A DNA stretch of 5,274 bases, taken from Bacillota bacterium (GTDB taxonomy: Bacteria > Bacillota > Clostridia > Lachnospirales > Lachnospiraceae). The translations under genes and the position numbers were made by a program. Shown here in pieces: positions 1-5,274 of the stretch. The DNA is taken from assembly GCA_023428655.1 (NCBI GenBank), contig JAEYXC010000474.1:1-5274 (forward strand), given 5' to 3'. Within the stretch, counting starts at the first letter, position 1; the number at the start of each line of letters is the position of its first letter. The notes under the pieces were generated by a model that made no database searches, was not told the origin of the DNA, and saw nothing but the letters and a program-made list of their open reading frames with translations.

Positions 1-141
1 TGATTCTCCATACTGTCTATGAAGCATATGGCGGAAGCTCTGAAACATAACAATGAATATAATCAAGGATACAATAATCAGGAAGGAGGATGCTTTTATA
101 AATTGTTTTCTGAAGCTATGTTTTTCGTTGATTCCCTTCAT
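1..141 (-). CDS. N-terminal fragment of a membrane protein, probably a sensor (cut by window edge)
   Basis: Reading the minus strand from ATG at 141-139 gives 47 codons with no stop, running off the left edge. The fragment begins MKGINEKHSFRKQ, a basic cytoplasmic start, followed by one strongly hydrophobic stretch at about residues 17-33 (ASSFLIIVSLIIFIVMF) and then a more polar, basic segment (SFRHMLHRQYGES). One helix near the N-terminus followed by a soluble segment is the usual start of membrane sensors such as YesM-type histidine kinases, chemoreceptor-like proteins or membrane-bound regulators; the class cannot be decided here. The chosen start has GGGAG five bases upstream (rc of 147-151). 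An in-frame ATG four codons earlier (153-151) has its purine-rich stretch too close to it, so it is less likely. The gene lies 32 bases after the solute-binding lipoprotein stop and is probably co-transcribed with it. That it is a gene is fairly sure; that it is a sensor is inference. Confidence 0.62.
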   Translation of the reverse strand, partial: MKGINEKHSFRKQFIKASSFLIIVSLIIFIVMFQSFRHMLHRQYGES

Positions 142-173
142 ATGATCTCCCATCCTCACTCAACTATCCGTTT

Positions 174-1634
174 TTAGCGCCGCTCATTCCATTGACTTCT
201 CATTTTGATCGAAATACTTCTAGCACCGATATCCTCCGTAACCATCTCATACAGATTGGTAATCATGATATTTTCGAACTCATATCCGTTTTTCATCTTG
301 GGTCTATAATAAGCATAATCCTTCTTCTGTGATAATGCCAGTGCCTTGATCTGTGGTATTGTTGTGGAATATTCTTGTTCAATCCAATCACGCAGGGCAG
401 TTCTTGTTGGAAGTGTTCCACCGTCCTTATTGGTAAAGGTCTTCATCTGAACCTCCGGTGAGGTTGCCCATACAATAAACATCCAGGCTGCCAGCTTCTT
501 TTTGTCATCGGAATAGCTATTGATTCCAATCCCGGAGCCTCCGTAAATATTGGCACTTCGAACGGATCCCTTGGGTAGGGTACTATAACCCACCTTACCT
601 GCCAGGTCTGAATTTTCAACTGCGGATATGTTCTCGTCCCAGTTTATCATCATGGCTGCTTCCCCTGAGGTAAATGCATTGGCCGCCTCATCCCAGGTAT
701 ATCCCTGTCCGTTATCCGGGTTCAATGCAATAATTTCCTTGAATTTTAGCAACGCTGTATGGAATTCTGTGGTTCTTGACAGAAGCTGCGGTCCCGTAGC
801 GGTACCAAGGCTTACAATCTTTTGATTATTAAAGTAGTCACCGCCATATGCGCCCAAAACACTGGAAAATGCAGTATAGATAGAGTTATGCTTTGCAGAC
901 ATGGTCAAGCTTGCGTGCTTCACCTTGTCTTTATCCACATTTTTATTAATCCAGTTCGCTACTCCAATATATTGATCCCAGGTAAAATCACCGCTGCTGG
1001 GATCCGGGTCAAAGCCAAGATCCATTATCATCTGATCGCGGTATTCCATAAAGATATCCTTGCGATAAAATAGGATCATCGTGGTAGAATCAAAGGGTAT
1101 ACTAAGCAGCTTCTCCTTCTTGCCAAAGTATGAAGAAACCTCCAGCTGCTCCTTCGGAAAGCTTTCTAAGCCTCCAACAATATGGGGGAGACCTTCCTCT
1201 TTTTCATAATTGTTCAGATCCTCCAGCCCGTTGGAAAACCGATTTAAGGTCTTATACGGATCCACATAGATTACATCATACTGAGCAGTTTTCGAGATGA
1301 ACTCCATATTGATTTTTTCTTCCAGGGTATTAAAATCCATTCGCTTGATATTCACCTTAATTCCTGTTACCCTTGTGAATTCCTCGCTCTCCTTGGATAG
1401 AATGTTAGCACTAATATTATCCTCACAGATAAAGTTCAAAATGATTCCTTCACATTGCCTCCAGTCGAAGGTCGCTGGAGCTGTGACATTGCCAAAGGGA
1501 CTAGGCTCCTGTCCAAAGAGCTCGGTACGTAGCTCCTTATTATCCGCTTTCTTCGTACAGCCGGCCGTTATTAAAATCATTATGAGGAAGATAGCCATTA
1601 ACCCTTTTATTCTTAATAATTTACTCTGTTCCAT
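174..1634 (-). CDS. Extracellular solute-binding lipoprotein, family 1 (sugar type)
   Basis: This 486-residue protein looks like a complete ABC-type carbohydrate-binding lipoprotein of the MalE/UgpB class (family 1), anchored outside the membrane. Residues 1-25 form a basic start, a hydrophobic helix (about 12-22) and a lipobox LITAGC, with Cys26 as the predicted lipidated residue. The mature part begins with a polar linker, then a periplasmic-binding fold: the first lobe strand region near 64-70, the YDVIYVD stretch at 119-125, FTSGEAAMMINWDE at 321-334, and the helix LAAWMFIVWATSPEVQ at 381-396, all typical of this family. At 486 residues it is somewhat longer than the usual 400-450. Start choice: a strong site AAGGAGGA (rc of 1641-1648) lies six bases before the ATG, and the lipoprotein signal fits exactly. 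It is first in its own transcription unit, after a terminator and a TATAAT promoter, and is followed by a membrane protein with one early helix. No MalF/MalG-type permease is visible, so it could serve transport with partners outside the window or act as a ligand-sensing partner. The ligand is unknown. Confidence 0.88.
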   Translation of the reverse strand: MEQSKLLRIKGLMAIFLIMILITAGCTKKADNKELRTELFGQEPSPFGNVTAPATFDWRQCEGIILNFICEDNISANILSKESEEFTRVTGIKVNIKRMDFNTLEEKINMEFISKTAQYDVIYVDPYKTLNRFSNGLEDLNNYEKEEGLPHIVGGLESFPKEQLEVSSYFGKKEKLLSIPFDSTTMILFYRKDIFMEYRDQMIMDLGFDPDPSSGDFTWDQYIGVANWINKNVDKDKVKHASLTMSAKHNSIYTAFSSVLGAYGGDYFNNQKIVSLGTATGPQLLSRTTEFHTALLKFKEIIALNPDNGQGYTWDEAANAFTSGEAAMMINWDENISAVENSDLAGKVGYSTLPKGSVRSANIYGGSGIGINSYSDDKKKLAAWMFIVWATSPEVQMKTFTNKDGGTLPTRTALRDWIEQEYSTTIPQIKALALSQKKDYAYYRPKMKNGYEFENIMITNLYEMVTEDIGARSISIKMRSQWNERR

Positions 1635-1682
1635 GGATTATCCTCCTTACTGTTTATGATGGATGGTTCATATATTCTACTT

Positions 1683-1688
1683 ATTATA
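1683..1688 (-). promoter_or_regulatory. Predicted sigma-A -10 element (TATAAT) of the lipoprotein unit
   Basis: The minus strand carries a perfect TATAAT in the context AGGTTATAATAAG, about 48 bases before the lipoprotein ATG, which would give a leader of roughly 40 bases. The region 16-18 bases further upstream (about 1705-1712) has only weak resemblance to a -35 box (TAGATA/ATAGAT), so the promoter may be weak alone or need an activator. Its place just after the terminator of the preceding unit supports it. The -10 match is seen; promoter function is inferred. Confidence 0.55.
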
Positions 1689-1761
1689 ACCTTTTTCGCT
1701 TATCCTATCTATTATCTTAAATCAAACCTATACTTTCTGCAATTCCTTTTGTTAATTTTGG

Positions 1762-1801
1762 AAGCATAAAAAGCGCCCCAGAAGGAGCGTTTTTTATGCT
1801 T
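1762..1801 (-). terminator. Rho-independent terminator after the dehydrogenase
   Basis: On the minus strand, the core hairpin CGCTCC-TTCT-GGGGCG (six pairs including one G-U, then an A-C mismatch) is followed by CTTTTTATGCTT. A matching A-run before the hairpin (AAGCATAAAAA) lets the stem extend through AAGCAT/ATGCTT. The structure begins 28 bases after the dehydrogenase stop and before the next promoter, which is the right place to end the transporter-dehydrogenase unit. Because of the flanking A-run and T-run it could also act, less well (one C-A mismatch in the core), on plus-strand transcripts, but no plus-strand gene is known here. Confidence 0.85.
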
Positions 1802-1829
1802 TAAGACCATATTGATCCGTTTTATATGA

Positions 1830-2870
1830 TTAACCTATTTTGATTACTGCCTTTACAACATCATTTTTATTATTGATTACAAAGTCAAAGGCCTTTGCTG
1901 TATCGGTAAAATCAAACTCATGTGTTACAATGCCGGATACATCGATAATTCCCTTTGCGATGGCATTGATTGCCTTCGGATAGATATTTCTGTAACGGAA
2001 AACGGAGTTTATGGTAGCTTCCTTACCCATGATTTTAGCAAAGTTATAATCAATGATATCTTCCGGAGCCATTCCTACAAGCACGATCGTTCCGCCACGC
2101 TTCACCAGATATGCAGTCTGCTTAATTGTAATCTTGCTTCCCGCTGTTTCGATTACAACATCGACACCCTTACCCCCGGTAATCTCATCCATCTTTGCAA
2201 CGGCATCCTCTTCCTTTGCATTGATTACTCGGGTAGCTCCAAGCTTCATGGCATATTCCAGTCTCTTTGGCATTACATCCACAACAGTAATATCCGTTGC
2301 GCCATACGCTTTGCAGGCAAGGAGTGTAACCAAACCGATACAACCGGAACCAAGAATTACTACGGAGTCTCCTAATTTGACATTACCCTGTGCTGCGGCA
2401 TGCATACCTACGGCAAGAGGTTCAACTAACGCACCCTCCTTTGAGGTGATATTGCTTGGTAATTTAAAGCACATATTTGCGGGGAACGCAATATAATTCT
2501 CCAGACAGCCATGGTAGGGGGGTGTTGCAAGGAATTCTACATCCGGACAAAGATTGTATTTGCCATCCTTACAGAATTCACACTGTCCACAGGTTATTCC
2601 GGGCTCAAGGGCTACCTTATCGCCTACGCTAAGCTCTGTTACCTTACTTCCGATCTCTACAATCTCACCTGCACACTCATGTCCAAGGATAAAGTCACCA
2701 TTTACAATGAAATCACCGATGGAGCCATGCTCTAAATAATGAACATCCGAACCGCAGATACCAACGTATTCCAGCTTCACTAAGACCTGATCCTCTTTAA
2801 TCTTCGGTACTTCCACATCTCTCATTTCCATTTTATTAAGACCTGTCATGTATACCGCTTTATTCGTCAT
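1830..2870 (-). CDS. Zinc-dependent polyol dehydrogenase (sorbitol/xylitol type), MDR family
   Basis: A complete 346-residue medium-chain dehydrogenase, a normal length for the family, expected to be cytoplasmic and to oxidise a sugar alcohol to a ketose with NAD. Catalytic zinc ligands are visible: Cys39 in GICGSD, His64-Glu65 in GHE, and Glu150 in LVEPLAVG. The structural zinc loop has all four cysteines: Cys94, Cys97, Cys100 and Cys108. The Rossmann motif GSGCIG is at 174-179, and Asp198 at the end of the following strand predicts NAD rather than NADP. The FRYRNIYPKAI segment at 291-301 matches the FRY(x)N motif of sorbitol and xylitol dehydrogenases, whose Arg-Tyr pair lies in the active site. 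This separates it from simple alcohol dehydrogenases, though related threonine or butanediol enzymes are not fully excluded. The start has AAGGAG (rc of 2879-2884) eight bases upstream. It follows the permease by 99 bases and precedes a terminator, so it is probably the last gene of the sugar-transport unit. The exact substrate (sorbitol, xylitol, iditol or another polyol) cannot be read from the sequence. Confidence 0.9.
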   Translation of the reverse strand: MTNKAVYMTGLNKMEMRDVEVPKIKEDQVLVKLEYVGICGSDVHYLEHGSIGDFIVNGDFILGHECAGEIVEIGSKVTELSVGDKVALEPGITCGQCEFCKDGKYNLCPDVEFLATPPYHGCLENYIAFPANMCFKLPSNITSKEGALVEPLAVGMHAAAQGNVKLGDSVVILGSGCIGLVTLLACKAYGATDITVVDVMPKRLEYAMKLGATRVINAKEEDAVAKMDEITGGKGVDVVIETAGSKITIKQTAYLVKRGGTIVLVGMAPEDIIDYNFAKIMGKEATINSVFRYRNIYPKAINAIAKGIIDVSGIVTHEFDFTDTAKAFDFVINNKNDVVKAVIKIG

Positions 2871-2969
2871 AATCCATTCTCCTTTTCATATTGTTTATAT
2901 TGAACCTTAGTTTCCATGTTCTTAATACTCTGGTACTGTTCTAACTTGAATAATCTTAAGGAAAAATTA
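2871..2969. other. Permease-dehydrogenase intergenic gap
   Basis: A 99-base AT-rich gap inside the presumed operon. It contains the dehydrogenase ribosome site AAGGAG and a weak five-pair hairpin (AGTAC-CAGA-GTATT on the minus strand) with no T-run, so it is not a terminator. A poor promoter-like pair (TTCAAG, 17 bases, TATTAA) is present on the minus strand but is too weak to call. The gap is longer than the ATPase-permease gap, so separate expression control of the dehydrogenase is possible. Confidence 0.6.
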
Positions 2970-3950
2970 TTATGCTGCTTGCTTTTCCTCAACCAGAATA
3001 ACCTTTCTTGTCTTCTTCGATTTGGAGCGGATATCCCAGATTACAGCCAGTGCAATAATTGCGCCCTTTACAATCTGCTGAATATATGAATCTACACCAA
3101 CTAAGTTCATGATATTATTCAAGCATCCGATAATGAACGCGCCGGCCAGGGTTCCCATGGTAGTACCCACACCACCGGAGAAGCTGGTTCCACCGACGAT
3201 GGCAGCAGTTAAGCCTTCCATCTCATATCCAACCGCACCGTTGGGTAAGCCCGCATTAACACGTGACATGAATAAGATACCTGCAATACCTACCAATACA
3301 CCATTGATAATAAATACGATGTATTTGTTTTTCTTTACATTAATACCTGCTGCTACGGAGGCTTCTTCATTGCCGCCGATGGCATAGAGGGAACGGCCCA
3401 GCTTGGTGTGCTTTAATAGGTACCAGATTAATATCGTAATCACCACTGTAATAATAATGGAGATCGGGATCGGTCCGATGGTACCTTGACCGAAGATTAC
3501 ATAATCCTTTAGCTGATTTAAGTTCTGTCCTTTTGTGAAAAGCAATGCGATACCTCTTGCAACCTGCTGCATCGCTAAGGTTGCGATGAAGGGCGGTGCA
3601 TTTAAATTTGTAATCATTACCGCATTTACTATGTTACATGCAACTGCAACCACGATTGCAACGATGACTGCCAAGCCGAGGGAACCGGTTGACTGATAAG
3701 TACTGATGGATAACACACCGGATAAAGCAAGTACGGCACCTGAGGATAGATCCAGCATACCACTGATAATTAAAAGCATTTCACCATAGGCCAGGATGGT
3801 ACTTACCGCAAGCTGCTTCATAATATTAGATATATTATTTGGTGATAAAAAGTTCTGGTTCATAATACTGCATAAGAAAATCATTGCGAACAGTACTATA
3901 AATATGGAATACTTCTCCTTGGCCGGAGTATTTTTAATTTTGTTTAACAT
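2970..3950 (-). CDS. Sugar ABC transporter permease, RbsC type
   Basis: A complete 326-residue integral membrane permease, the normal length for the RbsC/XylH/MglC family, forming the membrane channel for uptake of a monosaccharide or sugar alcohol. Hydrophobic helices are spread over the protein, roughly at 14-30, 48-63, 68-83, 92-112, 120-138, 162-179, 209-228, 245-254, 263-280 and 293-306. Family landmarks are NFLSPNNISNI at 33-43, GMLDLSSGAVLALSG at 64-78, the cytoplasmic loop LGRSLYAIGGNEEASVAAGI at 184-203 (the ATPase-contacting region) and the glycine-rich VGGTSFSGGVGT at 252-263. The loop style is closer to RbsC than MglC by eye. The tail is basic and then acidic (KSKKTRK...EEKQAA). 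The gene starts 11 bases after the ATPase stop with a ribosome site overlapping that stop, so the two are one operon and probably translationally coupled. The substrate is not identifiable from the permease alone; the dehydrogenase downstream hints at a polyol. Confidence 0.94.
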   Translation of the reverse strand: MLNKIKNTPAKEKYSIFIVLFAMIFLCSIMNQNFLSPNNISNIMKQLAVSTILAYGEMLLIISGMLDLSSGAVLALSGVLSISTYQSTGSLGLAVIVAIVVAVACNIVNAVMITNLNAPPFIATLAMQQVARGIALLFTKGQNLNQLKDYVIFGQGTIGPIPISIIITVVITILIWYLLKHTKLGRSLYAIGGNEEASVAAGINVKKNKYIVFIINGVLVGIAGILFMSRVNAGLPNGAVGYEMEGLTAAIVGGTSFSGGVGTTMGTLAGAFIIGCLNNIMNLVGVDSYIQQIVKGAIIALAVIWDIRSKSKKTRKVILVEEKQAA

Positions 3951-3956
3951 TTCATA

Positions 3957-3963
3957 TCCTCCT
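3957..3963 (-). promoter_or_regulatory. Ribosome binding site of the permease, overlapping the ATPase stop
   Basis: The minus strand reads AGGAGGA six bases before the permease ATG, and its first two bases are part of the ATPase stop codon TAG (3964-3962). Ribosomes finishing the ATPase therefore stop on the permease start region, which favours coupled translation and balanced amounts of the two subunits. It also supports the ATG at 3950 as the true start. Confidence 0.85.
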
Positions 3964-5274
3964 ATATACTAGTAGCAAATTTCATGATGGCTTCTTGACT
4001 AAACTCGTTCTTGGAAAGCTCGCCGGTTATCTTTCCTTGGTTCATTACATAAATTCTGTCACACATACCGATTAACTCCGGCAGCTCAGAGGATACCATG
4101 ATGACTGCCTTACCCTGCTTTGCCATTTCCACCATAAGCTTATATATTTCGAACTTGGCCCCGACATCAATACCTCTGGTGGGTTCATCCAGGATGAGTA
4201 TTTCCGGTTCCCGTAACAACCATTTTGCAAATAACACCTTCTGTTGATTGCCACCGCTGAGGGATTGAATGGGTGTATCAAGAGATGGGGTCTTAACATT
4301 CATCTTTTTAAAGTATTCACCAACAATTCTTCTCTCTTCTTTCTCATGGGAAAATCCTTTATATATTACCTTCTCCAGACTTGAAATACTTGCATTCTCC
4401 ATAACACTTCGAATGGGAATAATACCATATCGTCTTCGATCCTCCGAAAGCATTACCATCTTATGATTGATGCTGTCCGATACTTTTTTGATCGATACCT
4501 TCTTATTATTAATCAGTATTTCTCCACTGGTGAAATGGTCCAAGCCAAAGAGTGCTCTCATGACCTCTGTTCTACCTGCTCCGACCAGTCCTGCAAAGCC
4601 AACAATCTCGCCTTTTTTTGCATTGAAGTTAATATTCTTAAATACGCCTTCACTATAAAGGTCCTTTACCTCCAGAAGCTTCTCACCAATTGTAAGGCTT
4701 TCCTTTGGATATACATTCTCCATCTTACGACCAACCATGAGAGAGATAACCTGATCCATGGTCATCTCACTTGCCGGGTGACTCTCGACTACTGTTCCAT
4801 CTCGGAACACAGTAATATCATCGGCAATCTGGAATACCTCATCCAGTTTGTGGGAGATATAAACGATGCTAACCCCCTGCTTCTTAAGCTCCCTTATTTT
4901 CCCGAAAAGCATCTCCACTTCTCTTTGGGTAATGGAGGAGGTAGGCTCATCCATTACGATAATTTGAGCGTTATTCGAGATAGCCTTGATGATTTCCAGC
5001 ATCTGTATATCCGAAACAGTCAATGTTTTTAGCTTTTGTGTCGGCTTATAGGGTAGGTTCTCAGCTTTTAAGAATTCCATGGTCTTTTTCCTGAGTAGCT
5101 TCCAATTTACATTGCCTAATTTTGTTACCGGTAATCTACCTAAAAACAGATTTTCTTCGATGGACATCTCCGGTACATAATTCAATTCCTGTGCGATCAT
5201 TGCAATCCCATGCTGTCTGGCATGAATGGGATTTTGAATTTTAACCGGCTTTTCATCGATAAAGATCTGACCGG
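3962..5274 (-). CDS. Sugar ABC transporter ATPase, RbsA/MglA type (N-terminus beyond window)
   Basis: This is the C-terminal ~436 residues of a two-domain ATPase (full members are about 500), energising the neighbouring permease at the inner face of the membrane. The first Met in the window (5200) is not the start: the frame stays open to the right edge, and the 24 codons before it (GQIFIDEKPVKIQNP...RQHGIA) are typical family sequence. About 60-70 residues, including the first Walker A, are missing. Numbering from that internal Met: Q-loop Gln in AQEL at 4, first signature LTVSDIQ at 60-66, first Walker B IIVMDEP at 80-86, H-loop His117 in YISHK, second P-loop GLVGAGRT at 204-211 with Arg in place of the usual Lys, second signature LSGGNQQ at 314-320, second Walker B ILILDEP at 334-340, and VSSELPE where a second H-loop His would be. 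Arg in the second P-loop and a degenerate first signature are known traits of RbsA/MglA proteins, so they are not damage. The segment around the first Walker B resembles MglA by memory. It is co-transcribed with the permease. Confidence 0.95.
   Translation of the reverse strand, partial: GQIFIDEKPVKIQNPIHARQHGIAMIAQELNYVPEMSIEENLFLGRLPVTKLGNVNWKLLRKKTMEFLKAENLPYKPTQKLKTLTVSDIQMLEIIKAISNNAQIIVMDEPTSSITQREVEMLFGKIRELKKQGVSIVYISHKLDEVFQIADDITVFRDGTVVESHPASEMTMDQVISLMVGRKMENVYPKESLTIGEKLLEVKDLYSEGVFKNINFNAKKGEIVGFAGLVGAGRTEVMRALFGLDHFTSGEILINNKKVSIKKVSDSINHKMVMLSEDRRRYGIIPIRSVMENASISSLEKVIYKGFSHEKEERRIVGEYFKKMNVKTPSLDTPIQSLSGGNQQKVLFAKWLLREPEILILDEPTRGIDVGAKFEIYKLMVEMAKQGKAVIMVSSELPELIGMCDRIYVMNQGKITGELSKNEFSQEAIMKFATSI

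Larger units (their letters stand above)
1635..1829. other. Intergenic region between two same-direction transcription units
   Basis: These 195 bases separate the dehydrogenase stop from the lipoprotein start. Read on the minus strand they hold, in order, a short spacer, the terminator hairpin, an AT-rich stretch of about 70 bases, the TATAAT element, a leader of roughly 40 bases, and the AAGGAGGA ribosome site. No small ORF, RNA gene, riboswitch-like fold or clear operator was recognised. An activator or repressor site could lie in the AT-rich part at about 1690-1760, but no convincing inverted repeat is visible there. Confidence 0.75.

Noticed and set aside
1297..1659. Plus-strand open frame of 120 codons opposite the lipoprotein start
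   Set aside because: It is antisense to the signal peptide and N-terminal region of the lipoprotein; its apparent hydrophobic end is the reverse of the signal-peptide codons.
1689..1708. Possible catabolite-response (CRE) site, AAGCGAAAAAGG on the minus strand
   Set aside because: Only the left half and the central CG resemble the consensus; the symmetrical right half is missing.
1920..2496. Two overlapping plus-strand frames opposite the dehydrogenase
   Set aside because: Both are shadows of the dehydrogenase, whose motifs are complete on the minus strand.
2890..2960. Possible internal promoter (TTCAAG, 17 bases, TATTAA) before the dehydrogenase
   Set aside because: Both boxes match the consensus poorly, as expected by chance in AT-rich sequence; the spacing alone is not enough.
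4072..4299. Minus-strand frame of 75 codons inside the ATPase gene
   Set aside because: It is an out-of-frame reading of the second nucleotide-binding domain, with no sign of a frameshift in the main gene.
4463..5032. Open frame of 189 codons on the plus strand, opposite the ATPase
   Set aside because: It lies fully antisense to a clearly conserved ATPase, has no recognisable family features or good ribosome site, and fits chance openness opposite a coding frame.
3962..5200. Treating the Met at 5200 as the start of the ATPase
   Set aside because: The frame remains open to the window edge with family-typical residues before that Met, and the first Walker A would be missing, so the true start lies outside.

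Overview
The window reads as a carbohydrate-uptake region from a low-to-moderate GC Firmicute, most likely a Clostridia member of the Lachnospiraceae type. The basis is strong AGGAGG-type ribosome binding sites, the codon and residue style, a lipobox lipoprotein, and the mix of ABC sugar-import parts with a polyol dehydrogenase. The species cannot be fixed from sequence alone. All supported genes lie on the minus strand, so transcription runs from the right edge to the left edge.

Right part (about 1830-5274). The first transcription unit enters from the right edge already in progress. It holds a double-domain sugar ABC ATPase of the RbsA/MglA type (its first ~60-70 residues lie outside the window), then an RbsC-type permease that begins 11 bases after the ATPase stop, then after a 99-base gap a zinc-dependent polyol (sorbitol/xylitol-type) dehydrogenase. 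A hairpin with a T-run closes the unit 28 bases after the dehydrogenase stop. The matching periplasmic-binding-type protein (RbsB/MglB-like) is not in the window and probably lies upstream, beyond the right edge. The likely logic is uptake of an unphosphorylated sugar or sugar alcohol, followed by NAD-dependent oxidation of a polyol to a ketose.

Left part (1-1762). A second transcription unit starts after the terminator from a promoter with a perfect TATAAT. It encodes a family-1 extracellular solute-binding lipoprotein, then, 32 bases later, the first 47 codons of a membrane protein that runs off the left edge. That fragment has a short basic cytoplasmic start, one hydrophobic helix and the beginning of an outside segment. 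This is the usual start of a membrane sensor (histidine kinase, chemoreceptor-like or similar), rather than the start of a typical multi-helix permease, though 47 residues cannot settle it. The lipoprotein belongs to a different transporter class (MalE/UgpB-like) from the RbsA/RbsC-type genes to its right, so it probably is not their binding protein. A sensory pairing with the gene after it is plausible.

No RNA genes, mobile elements, CRISPR arrays or long repeats were seen. No gene-free stretch reaches 300 bases: the longest is 1635-1829 (terminator plus promoter), and 2871-2969 holds little beyond a ribosome binding site. Overall this is a fairly ordinary transport region; the most interesting question is the lipoprotein-plus-membrane-protein pair at the left.
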